In this document: positions 5,304-12,207 of the stretch, one piece after another
Layout of the letters: each line of letters opens with the position of its first letter
Position numbering within the stretch: the first letter of the stretch is position 1
NCBI GenBank assembly: GCA_023245565.1
Contig: JAHFKB010000017.1
Span: forward strand, 1 to 18,877
Direction: 5' to 3'
DNA length: 18,877 nt
DNA from: an archaeon
GTDB lineage: Archaea > Nanobdellota > Nanobdellia > SCGC-AAA011-G17 > GW2011-AR18
Program-made: the position numbers and the translations under genes
Notes under the pieces: model-generated
What the model was told of the DNA's origin: nothing
Databases searched by the model: none
The model's input: the letters and a program-made list of their open reading frames with translations, nothing else

Positions 5304-5711
5304 ATGGTTGGATTTGAAGAGGTGACTGGTTTTCTAGTGCAAGCAGTTAGTGAGCCTGTAAAGATGGGCTGGGTTGTATTTGGAGTTTTATTATTACTTG
5401 TAATTGTTTTTTCTATTAAACATTTTTTAGACATAGCAGTAGATATGTGGAAGATACCTTTGGCTGTTATTGTAGATGCGGTTGATTTATTAGCTTATAA
5501 TAAACCTTACTTAGATATTGCTGCTGCTTTGGGTGCTTTTGTTTTATTTTGGGTATTTGCTAAAAGGGGCCATCATATGTCTAAATTATTTGCTATTTTA
5601 GCTGCAGGTGAAGCTTTAGTTGGTGTTTGGATATTCCCTCAATATGCTTTTATAACAAATTTATTACCATTATCAACAATTTTAATGTTTATCTCAGTGT
5701 GGTCTCATTAA
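5304..5711 (+). CDS. small integral membrane protein, four TM segments
   Basis: A 135-residue protein of unknown function. Hydrophobic segments lie at about residues 22-39, 70-87, 94-112 and 116-132, with an amphipathic stretch at 40-65 (FLDIAVDMWK, then IPLAVIVDAVDLLAY) that may lie along the membrane. The short hydrophilic turn AKRGHHMSK (86-94) is positively charged and probably cytoplasmic by the positive-inside rule. I do not recognise the family. The gene has a strong TATA box, a leaderless ATG and no Shine-Dalgarno sequence. It heads a run of three small leaderless genes on the same strand (5304, 5746, 5886), each with its own TATA box, so they are neighbours rather than a clear operon. 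Confidence 0.72.
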   Translation: MVGFEEVTGFLVQAVSEPVKMGWVVFGVLLLLVIVFSIKHFLDIAVDMWKIPLAVIVDAVDLLAYNKPYLDIAAALGAFVLFWVFAKRGHHMSKLFAILAAGEALVGVWIFPQYAFITNLLPLSTILMFISVWSH

Positions 5712-5717
5712 GAAAAG

Positions 5718-5727
5718 TTTTTAATAA
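5718..5727 (+). promoter_or_regulatory. TATA box of the 35-residue peptide gene
   Basis: TTTTTAATAA centred 24 nt before ATG 5746. Confidence 0.45.
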
Positions 5728-5745
5728 TTTAGATTATTTATTATT

Positions 5746-5853
5746 ATGGAAACAAATCCTTGGTTATTTTTATTATTAATAATTAGTTTTTTATTTGTAA
5801 TCTATTGGATTTTGTTTGGAGAGAAAAAATATAAACAGATGATAAGTAAGTAA
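5746..5853 (+). CDS. 35-residue single-TM peptide
   Basis: ATG to TAA, encoding 35 residues: a short polar start (METNP), a strongly hydrophobic helix at about 6-24 (from WLFLLLIISF to ILFG), and a basic tail EKKYKQMISK. Support for a real gene: a TATA box at the same spacing as the neighbouring leaderless genes, a membrane-helix-plus-basic-tail design, and a fit into the gap between two genes without overlap. The predicted orientation is N-terminus outside, C-terminus inside. No family is recognised; it could be an accessory subunit of a membrane complex, or of the four-TM protein just upstream. Confidence 0.55.
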   Translation: METNPWLFLLLIISFLFVIYWILFGEKKYKQMISK

Positions 5854-5855
5854 AA

Positions 5856-5864
5856 TTTAAATAA
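5856..5864 (+). promoter_or_regulatory. TATA box of the zinc protein gene
   Basis: TTTAAATAA centred 26 nt before ATG 5886, only 2 nt after the stop codon of the preceding peptide gene. Confidence 0.5.
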
Positions 5865-5885
5865 GGAAACAATTACAAAATTAAA

Positions 5886-6302
5886 ATGGGAATTAAAGAA
5901 CCAGCTTCAATGGACGAATGTATTTATTTTACTAATAGAAATTTAGGTGCAAAAGGAAAAATAAAAGGATGGGTTCATAAACAAGATTGTCCTAAATGTG
6001 GAAAAGCATTAATGGGTAAGCCTAGAGATCCTAAAGGAAAAATAAAAATTAGATCTACAGAATATGTTTGTCCTATTTGTAATTATACTGCTGAGAAAGA
6101 AGAATATGAAGATACTTTAACATTTGAAGGAAAATATACTTGTCCTCATTGTGAAACTCAAGGAGAAGTACAAACTTCTTTTATGAGAAAAAAAGTAAAA
6201 ATATTTGATGAAGAAAAACAAAAACAATTATCAGTTGAAGCTGTTAGATTTCAATGTTCTAAATGTCAGAAAAATATTGACGTTACAAAGAAGATGAAAT
6301 AA
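5886..6302 (+). CDS. zinc-ribbon protein with four CxxC pairs
   Basis: A 138-residue protein with four CxxC knuckles at C35/C38, C62/C65, C86/C89 and C124/C127, enough for two zinc ribbons of two knuckles each. The first pair sits in CPKCGKAL and the second in CPICNYT; the third is CPHC and the fourth CSKC. The sequence between the knuckles is Lys-rich with predicted beta strands, as in nucleic-acid-binding zinc ribbons or the zinc modules of archaeal transcription and translation factors. There is no other domain and no membrane segment. The specific family is not recognised. The gene has a leaderless promoter and converges with the next gene, with 3 nt between stop codons. Confidence 0.75.
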   Translation: MGIKEPASMDECIYFTNRNLGAKGKIKGWVHKQDCPKCGKALMGKPRDPKGKIKIRSTEYVCPICNYTAEKEEYEDTLTFEGKYTCPHCETQGEVQTSFMRKKVKIFDEEKQKQLSVEAVRFQCSKCQKNIDVTKKMK

Positions 6303-6305
6303 AAA

Positions 6306-6812
6306 TTATAAACATTTAATTTTTGGATTATATTTTTTGAATGCTTCTATGATTTCTTCTCTATATATTGTTGCTTTTTGTGATAAATAAATTTCTTTTA
6401 ATGTTTCAATACTTAAAATATCTTTTATAAATCTTAAATGTGTGCTTCCAGATAAACTATTTTTCAATAAAGAAACAGGCATTTCTATTCCTAGAACTAG
6501 GCCCCCATATATTTTTGGATTTTTTGACTCATGCATTGTTGCATAACCGCCGGCATTAATTAAATTATTTGTTATTGAAATACACATACCTCTTTTCATA
6601 AATTCTTCTTCTTTATAGATATTTTTTGTAAGTTCAAGTGCAAGTTCTTCTATAGTTTTTTTATATTTTTTAGTAAATTCATCTTTAGATAAATTTCGTT
6701 TTGTTCTTTCTCCTTCTAAATACTTTATATTTTGTTGATATGGTGATAATAGTTTTTCATCTTTAGCTATAATTAATCCTTGTTCTACACTAGTTCCATG
6801 ATAAATTAACAT
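6306..6812 (-). CDS. putative ADP-ribosyltransferase-fold protein
   Basis: A 168-residue protein. Residues 3-8 read IYHGTS, the HGT motif that starts the NAD-binding core of PARP/ART-fold proteins, followed by a helix with G12. Residues 74-91 (RGMCISITNN, then INAGGYA) match the second core element, a glycine-strand-Ser followed by an A..YA helix. VLGIEMP (106-112) fits the next strand, and E136 in a later segment could be the third-position acid, but this is uncertain. The order H - S - A..YA - strand is what I see; that it is an active transferase rather than a degenerate or nucleotide-binding relative is inference. Members of this superfamily include toxins, RNA phosphotransferases and host-modifying enzymes. 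A TATA box lies about 22 nt upstream of the ATG. Confidence 0.55.
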   Translation of the reverse strand: MLIYHGTSVEQGLIIAKDEKLLSPYQQNIKYLEGERTKRNLSKDEFTKKYKKTIEELALELTKNIYKEEEFMKRGMCISITNNLINAGGYATMHESKNPKIYGGLVLGIEMPVSLLKNSLSGSTHLRFIKDILSIETLKEIYLSQKATIYREEIIEAFKKYNPKIKCL

Positions 6813-6829
6813 TGTTATTTCTATAAGAA

Positions 6830-6838
6830 TTATAAAAA
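6830..6838 (-). promoter_or_regulatory. TATA box of the ART-fold gene
   Basis: On the minus strand TTTTTATAA, centred about 22 nt before ATG 6812, slightly closer than in the other leaderless genes. Confidence 0.4.
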
Positions 6839-7055
6839 TTCTTAAACCTTACTTAATTCTAAGTTAATATATTACTTATTTTAGATCATTACATTATAAA
6901 ATTATTTTTTTTGAGTATATCATAAGTTCTATTATATTGAAAACTAAATCTTTATAAGTAACTTCTGTATCTTTTTTCTTACCCTACTGATCACTAGTAT
7001 GTAGGCCGTCGATTCTAGCAATAAAATAAGTTTTAAGACGTGTTTGGACAAAAAG
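6839..7055. other. intergenic region before the ribosomal operon, with a GC-richer island
   Basis: No ORF. Most is AT-rich, but about 6981-7019 is clearly richer in G and C than its surroundings and holds a 5-bp stem CCTAC (6983-6987) with GTAGG (7001-7005) around a 13-nt loop. A TATA-like TTTATAAG (6952-6959) lies about 26 nt before the island. It could be a small RNA gene or a long leader of the L3 operon; I cannot assign it. Confidence 0.35.
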
Positions 7056-7064
7056 TTTATAAAA
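7056..7064 (+). promoter_or_regulatory. TATA box of the ribosomal operon
   Basis: TTTATAAAA centred at 7060 predicts a start near 7086 and a short leader of about 13 nt before ATG 7099, with no Shine-Dalgarno sequence in it. Confidence 0.5.
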
Positions 7065-7098
7065 CAAACAAAGGTCACAAAGAAACACAAAAGAAAAA

Positions 7099-8088
7099 AT
7101 GGCAAAAATAAGAAGACCAAGACATGGAAGTTTACAGTTTTGGCCTAGAAAGAGAGCTAAGAAAGAAACTGCTAGAATTAGTGCATGGCCTAGTTCTAAA
7201 AATGTTAATTTATTAGGTTTTGCTGGGTATAAAGCAGGAATGACCCATATTATGATTAAAGATAATAGATCAAATTCACCTACAAAAGGAGATCAAATTG
7301 TGTGGCCTGTGACTGTTATTGAATGTCCTGCTCTCAAAGTTTTTTCATTAAAATTCTATAAAAATTCTCCATATGGTTTAAAAGTTCTTGCAGAAGTCTT
7401 AAATTCTAAATTAGACAAAGATTTAGCTAGAAAAGTTAAATTATCAGATAAAAAAGACTTTGATGTTAAATTAAAAGAAATTTCTTCTAAATTAGATCAA
7501 TATGATGATTTAAGAGTTTGTGTTTATACTCAGCCTAAAAAAACAGGAATAGGTAAGAAAAAACCAGAATTATTTGAGTTAGCAATTGGTGGAAATTCAA
7601 TTAAAGATAAATTTGATTTTGCTTCTGGATTATTAAATAAAGAAATTAAAGTTTCTGATGTATTAAAATCTGGAAATAAAGTTGATGTTCATGCAGTTAG
7701 TAGAGGAAAAGGTTTCCAAGGTGTAGTAAAAAGATTTGGAGTACACTTAATGGGGCATAAGACTGAGAAAAAAAGAAGAACAAATATTTATGGTCCAACA
7801 ATTCCAAGTAAAATTCTTTGGGGTATGATAATGCCAGGAAGAATGGGATATCATTTGAGAACAGAATATAATAAAGATCTTGTAAGTGTTGGAGATAAAC
7901 CTGAAAAAGTAAATCCTAAAGGTGGATTTATGCATTATGGTTTAGTAAAAAATGATTATGTTTTAATTAAGGGAAGTGTTCCTGGTCATGTTAGAAGATT
8001 AATTACTTTAATAGAACCTATTAGAGGAACTAGAGGAATTGGTCAAGGTATTGAATTACAATATGTTAGTCAGGAGAGTAAACAATGA
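7099..8088 (+). CDS. rpl3: large-subunit ribosomal protein L3 (uL3)
   Basis: 329 residues, the usual archaeal length. The N-terminus PRHGSLQFWPRKRA (residues 7-20) is the archaeal/eukaryotic L3 start that reaches towards the peptidyl-transferase centre. The central glycine-rich segment SRGKGFQGVVKRFGV and the later MPGRMGYHLRTEYN are the characteristic RNA-binding extension. L3 binds 23S rRNA early in assembly. It is the first gene of the operon, with a TATA box at 7056-7064 and no Shine-Dalgarno sequence. Its TGA overlaps the next ATG by 4 nt, so L4 is probably translationally coupled. Confidence 0.97.
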   Translation: MAKIRRPRHGSLQFWPRKRAKKETARISAWPSSKNVNLLGFAGYKAGMTHIMIKDNRSNSPTKGDQIVWPVTVIECPALKVFSLKFYKNSPYGLKVLAEVLNSKLDKDLARKVKLSDKKDFDVKLKEISSKLDQYDDLRVCVYTQPKKTGIGKKKPELFELAIGGNSIKDKFDFASGLLNKEIKVSDVLKSGNKVDVHAVSRGKGFQGVVKRFGVHLMGHKTEKKRRTNIYGPTIPSKILWGMIMPGRMGYHLRTEYNKDLVSVGDKPEKVNPKGGFMHYGLVKNDYVLIKGSVPGHVRRLITLIEPIRGTRGIGQGIELQYVSQESKQ

Positions 8089-8855
8089 AAGCAGATTTAT
8101 TTTCTTTAGATGGAAAAAAATTAAAATCTGTAGAATTGCCAGAACAATTTAATGAAGATTATGAACCTGATTTAGTTAATAGAGCAGTACTTTCTATATT
8201 TAGTCATAAAAGACAACCTTATGGTGCAATGCCAAAAGCTGGTCAAGGTTATTCTGCAAAAATTTCAAGAAGAAGAAGAGATTACAAAGGAGCATATGGT
8301 AAAGGAATTTCAAGAGTTTCAAGAAAAACTATGTGGAGAAGAGGTATGCAATTTGGTTGGGTTGGTGCAATTTCTCCGGGTACTGTTGGTGGAAGAAGAG
8401 CTCATCCTCCTAAAGCAACGAAAGTTTGGGATTTAAAAATTAATATTAAAGAAAGAAGAAAAGCAATTAGAAGTGCAATGAATGGTGTTGCAACTAAAGC
8501 TAAATTAGTTGTTGTTGAAGATAAATTTGAAAGTTTGAAAAAATCTAAAGATATTATAAATAGTTTAAAATTATTAGGATTTAGTGTTGAGGCTGTTAAA
8601 AGAAAAAATGCTGGAAGAGCAAAATCTAGAGGAAGAGCGATTAGATATAAGAAAAATGCATTACTTGTTGTTTCTAAAAATTGTGATGCTGTTAAAGCAG
8701 TTAATAATCTTGCAGGTTATGATGTTGTAGATGTAAAAAGTATTAATGCAGGTGCATTATCTTTAGGTTATGGAATGCCAAGACAATGTATATTTACTGA
8801 AGGAGCTTTAAATATTTTAGGTAAGGATAAATTATTTTTAGGTGTTAAAAAATGA
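8085..8855 (+). CDS. rpl4: large-subunit ribosomal protein L4 (uL4)
   Basis: 256 residues. The long basic loop that lines the exit tunnel is visible at about residues 45-110: PYGAMPKAGQGYSAK, then RRRRDYKGAYGKG, then the GTVGGRRAHPPK end. The globular domain follows with AMNGVATKA and a C-terminal NAGALSLGYGMPRQ typical of archaeal L4. It overlaps L3 by 4 nt (ATGA) and L23 by 4 nt; a weak GGAG lies about 10 nt before its ATG. Confidence 0.97.
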   Translation: MKADLFSLDGKKLKSVELPEQFNEDYEPDLVNRAVLSIFSHKRQPYGAMPKAGQGYSAKISRRRRDYKGAYGKGISRVSRKTMWRRGMQFGWVGAISPGTVGGRRAHPPKATKVWDLKINIKERRKAIRSAMNGVATKAKLVVVEDKFESLKKSKDIINSLKLLGFSVEAVKRKNAGRAKSRGRAIRYKKNALLVVSKNCDAVKAVNNLAGYDVVDVKSINAGALSLGYGMPRQCIFTEGALNILGKDKLFLGVKK

Positions 8856-9106
8856 ATCAAGTTATAAGTCATCCACTAGCAACTGAAAAAGCTGTTAGAA
8901 TTATGGAAAAAGAAAATAAATTATTATTTGTCGTAGATTTAAAATCAAAAAAAGTAGATATAAAAAAAGCTGTTGAAAAATTATTTGAAGTAAAAGTTGT
9001 TAAAGTAAATACATTTGTTACAAATAGAGGAGAAAAAAGAGCTTATGTAAAATTAAGTCAAAATAATCCAGCTATAGATATAATGACAAGGTTAGGTTTA
9101 ATGTAA
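8852..9106 (+). CDS. rpl23: large-subunit ribosomal protein L23 (uL23)
   Basis: 84 residues, the compact archaeal form. It starts with HPLATEKA (6-13), the L23 signature, and ends in KVNTFVTNRGEKRAYVKL followed by DIMTRLGLM. L23 sits at the tunnel exit and is a docking site for nascent-chain factors such as SRP. It overlaps L4 by 4 nt; the TAA is followed by two A and the ATG of L2. Confidence 0.96.
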   Translation: MNQVISHPLATEKAVRIMEKENKLLFVVDLKSKKVDIKKAVEKLFEVKVVKVNTFVTNRGEKRAYVKLSQNNPAIDIMTRLGLM

Positions 9107-9108
9107 AA

Positions 9109-9822
9109 ATGGGAAAGAGAATTATTGCACAGAGAAGAGGAAGAGCAACAAGAAGATTTATTGCACCTAGTCATAGATATCTTGCTAGAGCTAAACATAG
9201 AGAAATAAAAGATACAAATCATGTTGGAGAAGTTATAGATATAGTTAATAGTGTTAGTCATACTGCACCATTAGCTGTTGTAAAATATGAAGATGGAGAA
9301 GTTTATTATATGATTGCACCAGATGGAGTTTCAATCGGTGATGTTATTGTTGGTGGAAAAACTAGTGAACCTAAAAAAGGAAATACTTTACAATTATCAG
9401 ATATTCCAGAGGGAACTTTAATTTATAATATTGAATCTAAATTTGGAGATGGTGGGAAATTTGTTAGATCTTCTGGAACTTTTGCAAAAGTTTTAACTAA
9501 AACTGGAAATAAAGTAAAATTATTAATGCCAAGTAAAAAAGAAAAAGAATTTAGTGGAAATTGCAGAGCAACAATTGGTACAGTTGCTGGTGCTGGAAGA
9601 TTAGAAAAACCATTTATTAAAGCTGGTAAGAGATGGCATGCAATGAGGGCTAAAGGAAAATTATATCCTATAGTTTCAGCTGTAGCGATGAATGCTGTTG
9701 AACATCCATTTGGTTCTGGTAGAGGAAGACATATGGGAAAACCAAGTGTTGCACCTAGACATGCTCCTCCAGGAAGAAAAGTAGGTCAAGTAAGAGCAAG
9801 GAGAACAGGTAAAATACGATAA
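9109..9822 (+). CDS. rpl2: large-subunit ribosomal protein L2 (uL2)
   Basis: 237 residues. It contains the archaeal N-terminus GKRIIAQRRGRATRRF, the OB/SH3 core, and the universally conserved loop NAVEHPFGSGRGRHMGKP (195-212) whose histidine lies near the peptidyl-transferase centre. The C-terminus is very basic. The gap to L23 is 2 nt (TAAAAATG junction) without a Shine-Dalgarno sequence; the same junction is used towards S19. Confidence 0.97.
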   Translation: MGKRIIAQRRGRATRRFIAPSHRYLARAKHREIKDTNHVGEVIDIVNSVSHTAPLAVVKYEDGEVYYMIAPDGVSIGDVIVGGKTSEPKKGNTLQLSDIPEGTLIYNIESKFGDGGKFVRSSGTFAKVLTKTGNKVKLLMPSKKEKEFSGNCRATIGTVAGAGRLEKPFIKAGKRWHAMRAKGKLYPIVSAVAMNAVEHPFGSGRGRHMGKPSVAPRHAPPGRKVGQVRARRTGKIR

Positions 9823-9824
9823 AA

Positions 9825-10223
9825 ATGGTAAAAAAAGAATTTACTTACAAAGGAAAAACTTTTGATGAATTAAAATTAATGAGTTTACAGGATTTTATGA
9901 AGATAGCTCCATCAAGAGTTAGAAGAAGTTTGAAAAGAGGATTAAATCCACAACATAAAAAATTATTATTAAAAGTTAAAATGTCTAAAGATGGGAAATT
10001 AAAGAAACCAGTTAAAACTCATTGTAGAAATATGATAGTTATTCCTGAATTAGTTGGAGTTATTTTACATATTTATAATGGTAAAGAATTTGTTCCTGTT
10101 GAGATAACTTATGAAATGCTTGGAAAATATTTAGGTGAATTTGCTATTACAAGAAAGAAAGTTGAGCACAGTGCTCCAGGTATTGGTGCAACTAAATCAA
10201 GTGCTGCTATGAGTGTGAAATAA
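9825..10223 (+). CDS. rps19: small-subunit ribosomal protein S19 (uS19)
   Basis: 132 residues, the longer archaeal/eukaryotic type with an N-terminal helical extension (residues 1-40). The core is THCRNMIVIPELVGVILHIYNG (65-86) followed by KYLGEFAITRK (101-111), the 16S head-binding signature. S19 contacts S13 and the A-site region. The junctions on both sides are TAA-AA-ATG. Confidence 0.97.
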   Translation: MVKKEFTYKGKTFDELKLMSLQDFMKIAPSRVRRSLKRGLNPQHKKLLLKVKMSKDGKLKKPVKTHCRNMIVIPELVGVILHIYNGKEFVPVEITYEMLGKYLGEFAITRKKVEHSAPGIGATKSSAAMSVK

Positions 10224-10225
10224 AA

Positions 10226-10663
10226 ATGGATAATAAAACTAATACTGCAGTGGTAAATGCAAAGTCAGTACCCATATCTACTAAAATGTCAGTAGAAATT
10301 TGTAGTGCAGTTAAAGGAAAAAATTTAGTTCAAGCTAGAAGAATTTTGCATGATGTTCTTAATATGAAGAGAGCACTTCCAATAAAAAGATTTAATGCAG
10401 ATCTAGGACATAAACCTGGAATGGCTTCAGGAAGATATCCGATTAATGCAAGTAAAGCTTTTTTAAATTTATTAGATTCAGTTGAAGCAAATGCACAAAA
10501 TAAAGGTTTGAATGTTAATGATTTAATTATTGTTCATGCAAAAGCTGATAAGGGAGAAGCTAGATGGCATTTCGGTAGAAAAGGAAGAGCCAAGATGAAA
10601 AATACTCATGTAAGTTTAATTGTTGAAGAAAAAAAATCACAAAGTCAAGGTGTTAAAAAATGA
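10226..10663 (+). CDS. rpl22: large-subunit ribosomal protein L22 (uL22)
   Basis: 145 residues. LVQARRILHDVLNMKRALPIKRFN and KPGMASGRYPINASKAFLNLL are the archaeal L22 core; the beta-hairpin near ARWHFGRKGRAKMKNTHVSL reaches into the exit tunnel. The N-terminus carries about 20 polar residues before the core helix. It overlaps the S3 start by 4 nt (ATGA). Confidence 0.96.
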   Translation: MDNKTNTAVVNAKSVPISTKMSVEICSAVKGKNLVQARRILHDVLNMKRALPIKRFNADLGHKPGMASGRYPINASKAFLNLLDSVEANAQNKGLNVNDLIIVHAKADKGEARWHFGRKGRAKMKNTHVSLIVEEKKSQSQGVKK

Positions 10664-11442
10664 TTGAGAGACAAATAGTTGCACAAAAATTAAAGGAAAA
10701 AGAAATTGAAACTTTTATATTTGGTTATTTAGGAAGAATTAGTTGTAGCCATATTATGATGCAGAGAACTCCCTTAGGAGAAAAAATAAGTGTTTATACT
10801 TCAAGACCTGGAATGATTGTTGGTAAAAGAGGTGCAAACATAAAGAAACTTACTGATATATTAAAAACTAAATTTAATATGGAAAACCCTCAACTTGAAG
10901 TTGTTGAAATAGAAAATCCTTATGTTGATGCAGCTTCTGTTGCTAGATCTTTGATGAGTGGATTTGAAAGATTTGGTCCTAAAAGATTTAAAGCAATGGC
11001 TTACAGAGCTTTAGAAGATGCATTGAAAGCTGGAGCTAGAGGAATAGAAGTTGTAATTGGTGGAAGAGGAGTTCCAAGTGAAAGAGCTAAAACTTGGAGA
11101 TTTTCAGCAGGATATTTAAAAAAATCTGGAGATATATCTGCTAATTATGTTGATAGGTCTTATGAATATTGTAATTTGAGAAGCGGAACTATTGGTGTTA
11201 AAGTAAGTATTTTACATGCTGAAATAATTTTACCTGATGATGTTAAATATAAAACTGAAGAGAAAAAACCAGAACAAGTTGTAAAAAAAGATGAAGAAAA
11301 AATTGAGATTAAAGAAGAAGTTATAACTGAAAAGAAAACTGAAGATAAAAAAAATCATACTAGTGAAAAAAAATCAGAAAAAAAATCTGAACAGAAAGAA
11401 AAACCTAAGGAAGTAGAAGATGTCAGTGCTAAAGAAAAGTGA
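10660..11442 (+). CDS. rps3: small-subunit ribosomal protein S3 (uS3) with charged tail
   Basis: 260 residues. The N-terminal KH domain has the GxxG-type loop GKRG at 55-58, and the C-terminal S3 domain spans about 90-195 with GIEVVIGGRGVPSERAKTW (128-146). S3 lines the mRNA entry channel and takes part in mRNA unwinding. Residues 199-260 form a Lys/Glu tail with almost no hydrophobic residues, longer than the compact end of many archaeal S3 proteins. The last 23 nt of the gene overlap the start of L29 in another frame. Confidence 0.96.
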   Translation: MIERQIVAQKLKEKEIETFIFGYLGRISCSHIMMQRTPLGEKISVYTSRPGMIVGKRGANIKKLTDILKTKFNMENPQLEVVEIENPYVDAASVARSLMSGFERFGPKRFKAMAYRALEDALKAGARGIEVVIGGRGVPSERAKTWRFSAGYLKKSGDISANYVDRSYEYCNLRSGTIGVKVSILHAEIILPDDVKYKTEEKKPEQVVKKDEEKIEIKEEVITEKKTEDKKNHTSEKKSEKKSEQKEKPKEVEDVSAKEK

Positions 11443-11635
11443 ATTAAAAGGAATGAGTAAAGAAAATATGAATGTTAAAATTAGTGAGATGAGGAAAGAA
11501 TTAATGAAATTAAAATCACAAGTTGCAAGAGGAACTCCTCCTGAAAATCCAGGAAAAATTAGAGCTTTGAAAAGAGGAATTGCTAGAATATTAACAAAAA
11601 TGAATCAGAAAATAAAAACCGGAGGTGACCAGTAA
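11420..11635 (+). CDS. rpl29: large-subunit ribosomal protein L29 (uL29)
   Basis: 71 residues. Typical two-helix L29: VLKKSELKGMSKENMNVKISEMRKELMKL..., then GTPPENPGKIRALKRGIARILT. The start at 11420, 23 nt inside S3, is preferred over a Met at 11453 because SVLKKSELKGMS aligns with the conserved L29 N-terminus. L29 lies next to L23 at the tunnel exit and contacts SRP. A strong Shine-Dalgarno sequence for the next gene overlaps its last codons. Confidence 0.94.
   Translation: MSVLKKSELKGMSKENMNVKISEMRKELMKLKSQVARGTPPENPGKIRALKRGIARILTKMNQKIKTGGDQ
11621..11628 (+). promoter_or_regulatory. Shine-Dalgarno sequence GGAGGTGA for aIF1
   Basis: A full-length match to the archaeal anti-SD, lying inside the end of L29, 11 nt before ATG 11640. 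It rules out the in-frame GTG at 11625, which lies within it. Confidence 0.75.
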
Positions 11636-11639
11636 AGTT

Positions 11640-11954
11640 ATGGAAGTATGCAATGTATGCAGTTTGCCTAAAGACCTTTGTGTCTGCCAGACGCTTGCTA
11701 GAGAAGAACAGAAAATCACTGTAAGCGTTGTTAAGAGAAGGTTTGGTAAGTTAGCAACTACTGTTGAAGGTCTTGATGGAAAAACAATAGACATCAAAGA
11801 TCTAGCAAAAAAGTTGAAAACTAAACTTGCTTGTGGTGGAACATCTAAAAACAACATAATCGAATTACAAGGTAGCCATGTTGAAAAAGTTAAGAATGAA
11901 CTTATCAAACTTGGTTTTAATGAAAATTCAATTATAGTTAAGATGGTTCGTTAA
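11640..11954 (+). CDS. translation initiation factor aIF1 (SUI1 family)
   Basis: 104 residues. An N-terminal zinc knuckle (C4-C7, then C14 and C16 in CNVCSLPKDLCVC) precedes the SUI1/eIF1 domain with EEQKITVSVVKRRFGKLATTVEGLD and the conserved LACGGTSKNNIIELQG near the middle. aIF1 binds the 30S subunit near the P site and supports start-codon selection. Archaeal operons often carry this gene between L29 and Rnp1, so the position is expected. More codons end in C here (ATC, AAC, AGC, GAC, TGC) than in the flanking genes, and a CGT arginine codon appears, whereas neighbours use AGA almost only. Confidence 0.94.
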   Translation: MEVCNVCSLPKDLCVCQTLAREEQKITVSVVKRRFGKLATTVEGLDGKTIDIKDLAKKLKTKLACGGTSKNNIIELQGSHVEKVKNELIKLGFNENSIIVKMVR

Positions 11955-11955
11955 G

Positions 11956-12207
11956 ATGTCATTCAAAGGAGAATTAATAGGAAGCACTGTTGAAGTGATA
12001 GAATCAAGTAATAAAAACTTGGTTGGACTAAAAGGTAAAATCATTGACGAAACAAAAAACATGCTGGTATTGAATAATAAAAAAATGATAGATAAAAGAA
12101 ATGTTATGTTAAAGGTTAACAATGGAAATACATTGTTTTTATTAGATGGAAAAAAATTAATTGGAAAATCAGAAGACAGATTGAAGAAGGTTATTAAAAA
12201 TGAATAA
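11956..12207 (+). CDS. rnp1: RNase P protein component 1 (Rpp29/Pop4 family)
   Basis: 83 residues, a compact Sm-like beta barrel: ELIGSTVEVIESSNKNLVGLKGKIIDETKNMLVLNN, then KKMIDKRNVMLKV and a C-terminal LLDGKKLIGKSEDRLKK. It is a protein subunit of RNase P, which removes the 5' leader of tRNA precursors. It lies 1 nt after aIF1 and overlaps S17 by 8 nt, the usual archaeal operon position. Its presence indicates that this organism has a protein-assisted RNase P, in contrast to Nanoarchaeum equitans. Confidence 0.9.
   Translation: MSFKGELIGSTVEVIESSNKNLVGLKGKIIDETKNMLVLNNKKMIDKRNVMLKVNNGNTLFLLDGKKLIGKSEDRLKKVIKNE

Noticed and set aside
6984..6994. CTGATCA as a possible C/D box element
   Set aside because: Only one partial box could be seen; no RUGAUGA/CUGA pair at proper spacing on either strand.
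11625..11639. GTG start for aIF1 at 11625
   Set aside because: This GTG lies within the GGAGGTGA Shine-Dalgarno sequence; ATG 11640 fits both spacing and the family's N-terminus.
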